This document shows positions 1 to 6,634 of a DNA stretch of 7,353 bases, one piece after another. The position numbers and the translations under genes are program-made. The notes below the pieces were generated by a model that was not told the origin of the DNA, searched no databases, and saw only the letters and a list, made by a program, of their open reading frames with translations. The DNA lies in the NCBI GenBank assembly GCA_031266495.1, contig JAISAX010000250.1:1-7353 (forward strand), written 5' to 3'. The stretch's first letter is position 1, and each line of letters begins with the position of its first letter. This DNA is from Opitutaceae bacterium. GTDB taxonomy: Bacteria > Verrucomicrobiota > Verrucomicrobiae > Opitutales > Opitutaceae.

Positions 1-210
1 TCCCCGTAAAAACCCCCCCCCGGCGCAAAAACAAATGCAGTTAGTTTACAAAATATAACAGATTGTAAAAAATTAAGTTTACGCCTCTGCCCTCGGGTGG
101 GGGGGGGGGGGGATCCCGCCTTGGCCCGGCTGGTTACGCTGTCTCCATGGCGCGGATCTCCCGCCGTTGTTCCGTCACTCCGCTCGACGACCTGCCGAAT
201 CCGGGTTCAC
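1..210. other. Non-coding left edge with C9 and G14 tracts flanking an AT-rich core
   Basis: No convincing gene is seen in this stretch, which lies downstream of the epimerase stop codon. It contains a run of 9 C (13-21), an AT-rich core (about 22-82) and a run of 14 G (99-112) preceded by GGGT. The AT-rich core is unlike the rest of the window and looks like a promoter/operator region for a gene beyond the left edge, but its direction cannot be fixed from here. I found no hairpin followed by a T run that would serve as an intrinsic terminator for the minus-strand operon. Confidence 0.6.
43..82. promoter_or_regulatory. Cluster of TTTAC/GTAAA half-sites, candidate operator
   Basis: An inverted repeat TTTACAA (45-51) / TTGTAAA (63-69) is separated by 11 bases. 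A third half-site, AGTTTAC (76-82), is an exact direct copy of AGTTTAC at 43-49, 33 bases away, which is close to three helical turns. A further GTAAA lies at 6-10. Repeated half-sites in an AT-rich stretch next to GC-rich DNA suggest binding of a dimeric regulator. The family is unknown, and chance repetition in AT-rich sequence is a real alternative. Confidence 0.3.
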
Positions 211-1083
211 TCACAACAGATTCCGGACAAACTGCACGGATGCGCGAAGGTCCTCGTCACAGGATGAACCCGCTGTCGCCGCCTTCTTGTGAATCGGCCG
301 GTAGAGGCTGACTGCGGCGGCGACTTCCGTTCCCGGAGTGACAAACACCTCCATGGTAATCGGGTTCCGGTAATCGACGGCCCTCAGGGTGTCGATTATC
401 TCCCGCCAGGGCATGCTGCCCAGACCGGGGAATTTCCGGTTGTTTTCCCCGATATGGAAATAACGAAGGCGCTTCCCGGCTTTCGTTATCGCCGAAATCA
501 TGGAGTCCTCCTCTATATTCATATGAAAAGTGTCCAGGTGGATTCCCAGATGAGCGGAGCCGACTTCTTCAATATAGCGCAAGGCCGTGTTGCAATCGTT
601 GATCAGGAACGATTCGAACCGGTTGACGACTTCCATGTTCAGATACACGCCCTGGTCTTCAAAAACCTTTGCGACCTCTTTCATCGAAGCGATGCTGCGC
701 TGCCAGCATTCATCCCGCTCGCTGACGGACGACACCTTGCCGTTCCACGCGCCGTAAACGATCCCGCTGCAATCGGAAATGCGGGCCTTTTTCATGGCGA
801 CGGCCACTTTTTTCAGCGTGTCGATCCCTGCCTCTCTGCGGGTGGCGTCGGCGGACGAGATGTCTTCCGACAAACCCAGTCCGAGGCTCAGAGCCAGTTC
901 GACTCCCCGTTTGTCCGCCTCGTCCCTTAGTTGCCTGATTTTGTCGTCATCGCAATTTTTCAGGAAGATGGCGCCAAGCTCAAGGGCATCAAAGCCCAGT
1001 TCAGCCGCCTTCTTTATCAACGGTAACTGCTCCTCCATCCAGGTAGAGACGAAAGCGCCATAGTGAATGCCTAATTTGTTCAT
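211..1083 (-). CDS. D-tagatose/D-allulose (psicose) 3-epimerase family sugar isomerase
   Basis: This 290-residue cytoplasmic TIM-barrel enzyme belongs to the AP-endonuclease-2-like sugar epimerase family. It closely follows the D-psicose/D-tagatose 3-epimerase pattern, which exchanges the C3 configuration of ketohexoses (fructose/allulose, tagatose/sorbose) through a divalent metal. The four expected metal ligands are present: Glu151 in MEVVNRFE, Asp184 in HLDTFHMNIEED, His210 in RYFHIGENNR and Glu245 in TMEVF. The second catalytic-site Glu157, His187 and Arg216 are also present. Spacing matches the Agrobacterium enzyme with a one-residue offset, and the length is normal for the family. The start is supported by an AGGA Shine-Dalgarno 8 bases upstream. 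It is the last gene of the transporter operon, 91 bases after the permease, which implies that the imported sugar is its substrate or is convertible to it. Exact substrate preference cannot be read from sequence; L-ribulose or other ketose epimerisation remains possible. Confidence 0.9.
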   Translation of the reverse strand: MNKLGIHYGAFVSTWMEEQLPLIKKAAELGFDALELGAIFLKNCDDDKIRQLRDEADKRGVELALSLGLGLSEDISSADATRREAGIDTLKKVAVAMKKARISDCSGIVYGAWNGKVSSVSERDECWQRSIASMKEVAKVFEDQGVYLNMEVVNRFESFLINDCNTALRYIEEVGSAHLGIHLDTFHMNIEEDSMISAITKAGKRLRYFHIGENNRKFPGLGSMPWREIIDTLRAVDYRNPITMEVFVTPGTEVAAAVSLYRPIHKKAATAGSSCDEDLRASVQFVRNLL

Positions 1084-1090
1084 AACATTA

Positions 1091-1097
1091 TTCCTTT
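1091..1097 (-). promoter_or_regulatory. Ribosome binding site of the epimerase gene
   Basis: The minus strand reads AAAGGAA here, with its AGGA core 8 bases before the ATG at 1083. This fixes the start and suggests that the epimerase is translated independently of the permease upstream. Confidence 0.7.
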
Positions 1098-1143
1098 CTG
1101 TTGTATTTTCTTGCCCGAAATCGACGTCAGGGTTTTCCGTTCA

Positions 1144-1161
1144 TGCCGGGATCTGCCGGCA
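1144..1161 (-). other. Intercistronic hairpin between permease and epimerase genes
   Basis: TGCCGG and CCGGCA form a 6-base-pair GC-rich stem with a 6-base loop in the 91-base gap, 14 to 31 bases past the permease stop. No T run follows, so it is not a classic terminator. A 3'-end stabiliser or processing site in the operon mRNA is a plausible role, by inference only. Confidence 0.4.
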
Positions 1162-1174
1162 GGGAAGATCATGG

Positions 1175-2158
1175 TCATGGAGCCCTCCGCTTTTTGATAT
1201 AATCGATATAAACAGCCAGCAGGATGACTGCCCCCTTGACGAAATATTGCCAGAACGAATTGACGTTCATCAGGTTCAACCCGTTGTTCAGAACGCCGAT
1301 GATGAGGGCGCCGATGATGGTGCCGCCGATGCGTCCGATGCCGCCGCTCATGCTGGTGCCTCCGACAACGACTGCGGCGATTGCATCCATTTCCGCCCCG
1401 GTGCCGGCCGTAGGCTGGCCCGAAAACATGCGTGAAGCCAGAATAATGCCGGCAATGGCAGACATCAGACCCGAGAAGGTATGCACGAAGAATTTTATCC
1501 GGTCGATCTTGATCCCGGAAAATCGCGCCGCCTGCGGATTGCCTCCGACCGCATAGATATGACGCCCCAGACGGGTGTTATTCATGATCAGGATGGAAAT
1601 GACCAGAATGACGACCAGATAAATGACCGGCGCCGGAAGTGCCCCCACATAACCCGCTCCTATAAAATTGAAATTTTCATTGATAATCCGTATCGGCTGC
1701 CCCCCCGTATAGACATAAGCCAGGCCACGAGCCATGTTCATCGTGCCCAGAGTCACGATAAAGGCGGGGATGGTTGTTCTCGCGATGATCAGGCCGTTAA
1801 AAGCGCCCGTCAGGGTTCCCGCCAGCAAGCCGGCCAGGACCGCCAGCGGGAGAGGCACGCCGTTGTAGGCGATCAGACCGCCGGTGACACAACCGGACAA
1901 CGCGATGATCGACCCGACCGAAAGATCGATGCCGCCGAGAATGATCACCATGGTCATGCCGCAGGCAATGATCAGATTGGTCGAGGTCTGCCTGAGCACA
2001 TTCAGTATGTTGTTCTGGGTCAGGAAAACATCCGAGTAGATGGACAACCCGATGCACATGACAGCCAGGGCGACAAGAATGCCCAGGTTTTCCTTCAGGA
2101 AGACAAACCTGAGGCGCTTCCGTTCGTTTGTTTTCGTGATTACAGTGCTGGTTGACAT
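1175..2158 (-). CDS. Sugar ABC transporter permease, RbsC/AraH-type
   Basis: This 327-residue inner-membrane permease belongs to the ribose/xylose/arabinose/galactose importer family (BPD_transp_2 type) and would form the translocation channel as a homodimer. Hydrophobic helices fill most of residues 25-320. The family hallmark GGIDLSVGS is at 75-83, the cytoplasmic coupling region around GRHIYAVGGNPQAARFSGI is at about 199-216, and the conserved AIAAVVVGGTSMSGG is at about 259-273, followed by a GGTIIGALIIGVL helix. The length is typical and the gene looks intact. It starts 20 bases after the ATPase stop codon with only a weak GGGA upstream, consistent with translational coupling. The N-terminal 22 residues are polar and basic, as usual for the cytoplasmic lead-in. 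Substrate cannot be told from the permease alone; the operon context points to a monosaccharide handled by the epimerase. Confidence 0.95.
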   Translation of the reverse strand: MSTSTVITKTNERKRLRFVFLKENLGILVALAVMCIGLSIYSDVFLTQNNILNVLRQTSTNLIIACGMTMVIILGGIDLSVGSIIALSGCVTGGLIAYNGVPLPLAVLAGLLAGTLTGAFNGLIIARTTIPAFIVTLGTMNMARGLAYVYTGGQPIRIINENFNFIGAGYVGALPAPVIYLVVILVISILIMNNTRLGRHIYAVGGNPQAARFSGIKIDRIKFFVHTFSGLMSAIAGIILASRMFSGQPTAGTGAEMDAIAAVVVGGTSMSGGIGRIGGTIIGALIIGVLNNGLNLMNVNSFWQYFVKGAVILLAVYIDYIKKRRAP

Positions 2159-2178
2159 GGATTATCCCGGGCTGGCGT

Positions 2179-3666
2179 TCAGTTATTGGCGGCGAGGTGC
2201 ATGATCTGTTCCTGGCTCATTTCGTTCCGGTCCAGGCAGCCCGCTACCGTCCCTTCACTCATCACACAGGTGCGGTCGCTCATATTGATGATCTCGGCGA
2301 GTTCGGAAGAAATCATGATGATCGCCATGCCCTGTGATGCCAGATAGTTCATAATCTTGTATATTTCGGATTTGGCCCCGATATCGATCCCCCGGGTCGG
2401 CTCGTCGAGAATCAGGATTTTGGGGGAGGTTGCCAGCCAGCGGCCGATAATCGCCTTCTGCTGGTTGCCGCCGGACAGATTGCCGATAATCTGGTCCGGA
2501 GACGGGGTTTTGATGGATAATTTCCCGATATACTCTCGCGCGATATTTTCTTCCTTCGTCTTGTTTACATATGCCCCTCTGATAAACGTCTTCAGGACTT
2601 CCAGGGTGATATTGAACCTGACGCTTTGCACCGGGAACAGCGCCTCCTCCTTGCGGCTCTCCGGCACCAGGGCGATGCGCATTGCCATCGCCTCTTCGGG
2701 CGTGCGGATGGAAACCGGTTTCTGGTTCACCAGAACAGTTCCCTCTTTCAGGTGATTCAGCCCGAAGAGACATTTCATCAATTCGCTGCGGCCCGACCCG
2801 ATCAGGCCCGCAAATCCCAATATTTCACCTTCGCGAAGACAAAAGGACGCATTTTTCACCAACCTTCCGTCCGAGACGTTCCTGGCTTCCAGGACAATTT
2901 TCCCCGGCTGCTGATAATCGCGAATATAAAGATTGTTGAGCGGGCGTCCCACCATCAGGGCAATCAGTTCCTCCCGTGACGTGTCCGTTATGGTTCGTGT
3001 GCCAACGGATTGCCCGTCGCGCAGGACAGTCACCCGATCGCAAATCTGCCAGAGTTCGCTCATGCGATGGGAGATATAGATAATGCCCACCCCCTTGCCT
3101 TTCAGGCTTCGCATGGTTTCGAACAGAAAGGCGACTTCCTTCTCCGATAACGACGAGGTCGGCTCATCCATCACCAGAATCCTGGAATCGCGGGAGATTG
3201 CCTTGACGATTTCAACCATCTGCTGCTGGGCGATCGTCAATTCGCTCACTCTCCGGTCGGCCTGTATGCGCATTTCATGGGCATCGAGCAGCGCCTGGGC
3301 CTGTTCATTCATTGTCCGGCGGCTGACAAAAATGCCTTTGCCCGGCTCCTTCCCGAGAAAAATATTCTCGGCCACGGTCATGTGCGGGACCAGGACCAGT
3401 TCCTGATGGATAATGCTGATGCTGTTTTCCTCGGATTTCCGCACATCCTGTATGTTTACTTTCTTTCCGTTGATGAAAATCTTCCCCTCGTCGGCATGAT
3501 AGATGCCTCCGAGTATTTTTATCAGAGTGGATTTGCCGGCGCCGTTTTCACCCAAAAGAGCATGTATCTCGCCCGCACGCAGTTCGAGTGCCACCGAGTC
3601 CAGCGCATAGACGCCAGGAAATCGCTTGTGTATATTCTGCATCCTGAGCAACATAGTTTCGGACAT
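2179..3666 (-). CDS. Sugar ABC transporter ATP-binding protein with two cassettes, RbsA/MglA-type
   Basis: This 495-residue cytoplasmic ATPase powers the permease. Two fused ABC domains are visible. The first has Walker A GENGAGKST (39-47), a degenerate signature SELTIAQQQ (141-149) and Walker B ILVMDEPTSS (163-172). The second has the degenerate P-loop GLIGSGRSE (287-295) usual in this family, a clean LSGGNQQK signature (397-404) and Walker B ILILDEPTRG (417-426). This asymmetric pattern is the norm for RbsA/MglA/XylG proteins and is not damage. The reading frame stays open upstream to 3774, but the ATG at 3666 is preferred: it has a GAGGA Shine-Dalgarno 7 bases upstream, and the family N-terminus (LLRMQNIHKRFPGV) begins just after it. 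It lies 116 bases past the binding-protein gene and 20 bases before the permease gene. Confidence 0.95.
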   Translation of the reverse strand: MSETMLLRMQNIHKRFPGVYALDSVALELRAGEIHALLGENGAGKSTLIKILGGIYHADEGKIFINGKKVNIQDVRKSEENSISIIHQELVLVPHMTVAENIFLGKEPGKGIFVSRRTMNEQAQALLDAHEMRIQADRRVSELTIAQQQMVEIVKAISRDSRILVMDEPTSSLSEKEVAFLFETMRSLKGKGVGIIYISHRMSELWQICDRVTVLRDGQSVGTRTITDTSREELIALMVGRPLNNLYIRDYQQPGKIVLEARNVSDGRLVKNASFCLREGEILGFAGLIGSGRSELMKCLFGLNHLKEGTVLVNQKPVSIRTPEEAMAMRIALVPESRKEEALFPVQSVRFNITLEVLKTFIRGAYVNKTKEENIAREYIGKLSIKTPSPDQIIGNLSGGNQQKAIIGRWLATSPKILILDEPTRGIDIGAKSEIYKIMNYLASQGMAIIMISSELAEIINMSDRTCVMSEGTVAGCLDRNEMSQEQIMHLAANN

Positions 3667-3673
3667 GGATAAT

Positions 3674-3678
3674 TCCTC
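3674..3678 (-). promoter_or_regulatory. Ribosome binding site that fixes the ATPase start
   Basis: The minus strand reads GAGGA 7 bases before the ATG at 3666. This argues against the in-frame ATG at 3774, which would add 36 residues with no resemblance to the family. Confidence 0.7.
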
Positions 3679-3754
3679 GATATTCCCCGCAGGGCGGGCG
3701 GATTGACTGGTAAAGCGAAGCCCGACAGATGGGGCGGCAGGGATGTTCGGCGGC

Positions 3755-3774
3755 TTGCCGACCAACCCCGGCAA
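3755..3774 (-). other. Hairpin after the binding-protein gene
   Basis: TTGCCG and CGGCAA form a 6-base-pair stem with an 8-base loop, beginning 8 bases past the binding-protein stop codon. A second stem, TCGGC/GCCGA (3747-3761), overlaps it and would be mutually exclusive, and a third small one, CCCGC/GCGGG (3686-3698), lies near the ATPase start. Stem-loops after a binding-protein gene are a known way to keep its mRNA more abundant than that of the membrane components. No T run follows, so this would act by partial attenuation or stabilisation, if at all. Confidence 0.4.
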
Positions 3775-3782
3775 CCGATTTG

Positions 3783-4733
3783 TTACTGCCAGCCATCGGT
3801 GCCATATTCACCGACATTGTCCGCATTGATCAGAAAGGTCGGCACCGGCGTGCGTTTTTCATAAGGTTGATTGTTCAGTATCTTGTAGGCGACTTCGGCG
3901 GAAAGCTTGCCGATACTTATCGGAGACTGTGCGCCTGTTCCCGCAATCAGCGTCTGTTTTTTGGCCAATTCCTTTTTCAGATCGGGCGAACCGTCCACTC
4001 CGTAAATGAGGACGTTTCTGACACCGGCGGCATACGCGGCGGCCAGCGCCCCGAGCGCGGTGGGATCGTTGCCTCCCATGATGGCGACGATGTTTTTGCC
4101 ATGCGCCTGTAACAGATCCTCGCTTGTTCGCATCGCGGTTTCGAGATCTCCCTTGGCATCCTGGCGGGCGACGACCGTGAATCCCTTCCCCTTGATGGCC
4201 TCTTCGAATCCCGCGATGCGATCATTGATCGAGTTCATTGTCGGAGACTCCAGGATGATGATATTCCCGCCATCCGGAAACCGTTTGACCAGATCGAGTC
4301 CGCACTCCCGCCCGGCGTTCCTGTTGTCGGAACCGACATAGGCCGTGACAAACTCCATGTCCTTGACCTCGGTATCGAAATTCACGCTTTTCACCTTCGC
4401 CCTTTTGAGGGCGTTCAGCGCCGGGCGAATCCCTTCCCAGTCCACCGGGTTCAGAAAGATGACGCTGATTCCCTGTGTGATCATGTCTTCGATCTGGTTG
4501 ATTTGCAGGGTGACATCCATTTGGGGATTCGTCGTGATCAGAATATCGCCCCTGGCCTCCACTTCCTGACGAATCGCTTTCTCCAGCGTGACGAAGAACG
4601 GATTGTTCATCGTCATGCATGTATAACCAAACTTGACGGGTTTTGTTTTCTTCCCGGATGGAGCGCTCCATCCGGTGGTCAGAAACAACGATGCCAGAAG
4701 GGCAATGAGTAGGGAACCGATTATTTTTTTCAT
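3783..4733 (-). CDS. Periplasmic sugar-binding protein of the ABC importer, RbsB-like
   Basis: This 316-residue secreted binding protein (Peripla_BP_4 type) captures the sugar and delivers it to the permease. It starts with a signal peptide: a KK n-region, a hydrophobic stretch at residues 4-20, and likely cleavage after WSA (about residue 24). The mature part follows the ribose-binding-protein pattern. Likely sugar contacts are the NNPFF segment (43-47), Asp120 in NFDTEV, Arg172 in NDRIAGF, Asn222 in GNDPTALGA, Asp247 in YGVDGSP and Gln269. These positions are by pattern likeness to RbsB, not by alignment. The frame is open to an ATG at 4838, but the 35 extra residues would hide the signal peptide, so 4733 is chosen. 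Neither start has a good Shine-Dalgarno. It is the first gene of the operon. The ligand is probably a monosaccharide such as allulose, allose, tagatose or ribose; the epimerase favours a ketohexose. Confidence 0.93.
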   Translation of the reverse strand: MKKIIGSLLIALLASLFLTTGWSAPSGKKTKPVKFGYTCMTMNNPFFVTLEKAIRQEVEARGDILITTNPQMDVTLQINQIEDMITQGISVIFLNPVDWEGIRPALNALKRAKVKSVNFDTEVKDMEFVTAYVGSDNRNAGRECGLDLVKRFPDGGNIIILESPTMNSINDRIAGFEEAIKGKGFTVVARQDAKGDLETAMRTSEDLLQAHGKNIVAIMGGNDPTALGALAAAYAAGVRNVLIYGVDGSPDLKKELAKKQTLIAGTGAQSPISIGKLSAEVAYKILNNQPYEKRTPVPTFLINADNVGEYGTDGWQ

Positions 4734-5179
4734 TTTGTTTTGGTAGGTGTCAGGGTCCGGAAGAGTAGCAGTGGTGAAATAAAGGATTGAACAGCACATA
4801 ACAAAACGCTCCGGACAAGGCATCCTGTTATTTCCCAATGTAACGTACAGACGCAGGTTTTCGCATTAACAATAGGACACTTTTGGGGCACATTTAGCAC
4901 GATGGGATCACACAGCAGCATCCCGGTCCGCATTTCCCGATACGCCGTCCGGCGGCAAAAGCCTCGAAACCGGCGGCAGAATGGCGGGCACGGGCCAGAA
5001 TTCGGGATGCCCCCCCCCTCCGTTTCCCGTTTCGCCGGCCAGAGGCAAGGGCTGCGGCATCCTCGGCGAAAAATGCCGGCTTACACGGGGAGCGGCAAAA
5101 ACCCGCCGTACGGCCTCCCTCTCCCCGATAAAACATTGAGCCTCTCGCCCGCCGCACCGACACTCTTCCCTTCCGACGG
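4734..5179. other. Divergent intergenic region between sugar operon and DUF2318 gene
   Basis: These 446 bases must hold the promoters of both gene sets. GC content changes inside it: 28/60 at 4861-4920 but 40/60 at 4921-4980. I see no convincing -35/-10 pair for either direction. An inverted repeat TGTA-ACG-TACA (4839-4849) lies 106-116 bases before the binding-protein start and is a weak operator candidate. The right part holds a CGGCAT/ATGCCG stem with a 12-base loop (5055-5078), a CGCC-GTCC-GGCG stem and a C9 tract (5010-5018). Open frames on both strands here (about 89-97 codons) resemble no protein I know and look like by-products of the high GC. Confidence 0.5.
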
Positions 5180-6634
5180 ATGTCTTACTACCTGACAACC
5201 ACCCTTGAGGTCTTCCTCGCCACCGCGCTCTTCGCCGGGCTCAACCATGCTCCGCGGCCCGTGCCCGCGTTTCGCCGGCTCGCCTGGACGATCCTCGCCG
5301 CGCTGGCCGTCGGCATCACCGCCGGTCGCCTCGTCCATCCTGTCACCACCGCCCAGCTCTGGAGCGGGACCCTCCTCGCTGTGCTCTTCCTGGCAGTCCT
5401 CCTCGCGCAGCTGCTTCCCTTCACCGGAAAATCCGCCACCATCGGCCTCGCTGCCACCGGCCTGCTCACGGCCGCAGCCGGTTTCCGTTTCGGCCAGGAT
5501 CCCAACCTCGGCGTCCTCACCGCCACCGCCGTCGTCAACACCGACCTCCTCCTCAACCTCGCCGCGCTGCTCTTCGGCTTCGCGCTCGCCGTTACCCTCG
5601 GCGCTCTTCTCGCCCGGCTCGTCCGCCGCTCGCCCGCGCTGCGCTGGCCGCTGCTCATTGCCAACACCGCCCTGCTCCTCGTTCCCCTCTCCGGCCAGAT
5701 CGTTCTCGCGCTCATCCGCCTGAAAAAAATCCCCCTCACCCGCGACTGGCTCAGCTATGTGGCGCGCACCACCAACTTCCCCTGGCTCTTCACCTGGATC
5801 GCCCTGGGCACCGTGGTGATCGCCGTCCTCCCCCCCCTGGTCCGCACTCTCCGCTCCCGCACCGCCCCCCCCCCTGCTCCCGAATCCGCCGCCGATCCCG
5901 CCCGCCGCAAAACCCTTGCCGCGCTCCGCTCCGCCCGCCGTCTCGCCCGGGGTACGCTCCTCGTCACCGCCACCGCCGCCGCCTGCCAGCTCTACTGGGA
6001 CCAGGTGGCGTCACGCCCGCTCCAGCGCAGCGACGCCACCCGCATCACCGAAGCTGCCGACGGCAACATTCACTTCGCTCTCGCCACGGTCGCCGACAAC
6101 CGGCTTCACCGTTACGAATGGATCGCCGACGACGGCAAGATTGTCCGTTTTTTCATCATCAACCGCCATCCCGGCGCCATCAGTCCGGCCGTTGTTTTCG
6201 ACGCCTGCGCACTCTGCGGCGACCGCGGCTATGCCCTGCGCGGCGACCGCGTCATCTGCATTGCCTGCGGCGTCAACCTCGTCCTTCCCTCCGTCGGCAA
6301 ACCCGGTGGCTGCAACCCGATCATCATCGAAAACTGGACGCAGACCGACACCGAAATCCTCATCCCCCGCGCCTCGCTCGCCGCCGGCGCCCAGGTCTTC
6401 ACGACCTCTGTCGGTGACAACGAACGCCCGTCACACCAGCCCGTCGCCGAATGCGGACTGCCCGGCGCGCACACCACCACCACCACCGCAACCGCTCCCG
6501 CCGCCGCCGCTCCCTCTGCCGCTCCCGCCACTCCTGCCGCCGCCGCATCCGCCGCATCCGCCGCATCCGCCACGCCCACCACGCCCGCCGCGGCCAAACC
6601 CGAAAGCAAACCCGCATGCTGTTCCGGCTCATAA
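5180..6634 (+). CDS. Polytopic membrane protein with C-terminal DUF2318 cysteine domain, probable iron-uptake component
   Basis: This 484-residue protein has about seven or eight hydrophobic helices in residues 5-225 and a further one at about 256-271. An extracytoplasmic DUF2318 domain (about 285-410) follows. Its hallmark is clear: Cys343-X2-Cys346 in DACALCGDRGY, Cys360-X2-Cys363 in CIACGV, and Cys378 in GGCNPI. Family knowledge: these proteins sit in FTR1/P19-type iron-uptake clusters such as that of Campylobacter, and the cysteines are thought to bind metal or act in redox chemistry; the exact role is not settled. After about residue 430 comes a low-complexity Ala/Thr/Pro/Ser tail ending in PACCSGS, with an adjacent Cys pair. 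Two C tracts (C8 at 5830-5837, C10 at 5865-5874) lie in the coding sequence; the C10 encodes a Pro run in a loop. No Shine-Dalgarno precedes the ATG, which is chosen because the first helix begins at once. The end overlaps the permease gene by 19 bases. Confidence 0.88.
   Translation: MSYYLTTTLEVFLATALFAGLNHAPRPVPAFRRLAWTILAALAVGITAGRLVHPVTTAQLWSGTLLAVLFLAVLLAQLLPFTGKSATIGLAATGLLTAAAGFRFGQDPNLGVLTATAVVNTDLLLNLAALLFGFALAVTLGALLARLVRRSPALRWPLLIANTALLLVPLSGQIVLALIRLKKIPLTRDWLSYVARTTNFPWLFTWIALGTVVIAVLPPLVRTLRSRTAPPPAPESAADPARRKTLAALRSARRLARGTLLVTATAAACQLYWDQVASRPLQRSDATRITEAADGNIHFALATVADNRLHRYEWIADDGKIVRFFIINRHPGAISPAVVFDACALCGDRGYALRGDRVICIACGVNLVLPSVGKPGGCNPIIIENWTQTDTEILIPRASLAAGAQVFTTSVGDNERPSHQPVAECGLPGAHTTTTTATAPAAAAPSAAPATPAAAASAASAASATPTTPAAAKPESKPACCSGS
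6473..6568 (+). repeat. Low-complexity coding repeats in the DUF2318 protein tail
   Basis: Five ACC triplets (6473-6487) encode a Thr run, and three perfect tandem copies of the 9-base unit GCCGCATCC (6542-6568) encode Ala-Ala-Ser repeats. Both are in frame, so copy-number change would lengthen or shorten the tail without breaking the gene. They lie between the cysteine domain and the terminal Cys-Cys. Confidence 0.85.

Noticed and set aside
110..117. GGGATCCC palindrome next to the G14 tract
   Set aside because: It is a short restriction-site-like palindrome produced by the end of the G run; nothing else supports a function.
1481..2155. Plus-strand open frame of 224 codons opposite the permease
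   Set aside because: It is a charged, domain-less reading complementary to a complete RbsC-type permease.
3667..3774. Longer ATPase start at 3774
   Set aside because: A GAGGA ribosome site and the family N-terminus support 3666 instead.
4734..4838. Longer binding-protein start at 4838
   Set aside because: The added 35 residues precede a textbook signal peptide starting at 4733 and have no ribosome site.
4902..5195. Small plus-strand frame of 97 codons in the divergent spacer
   Set aside because: No ribosome site, no domain, basic low-information composition, and it overlaps the better-supported DUF2318 start.
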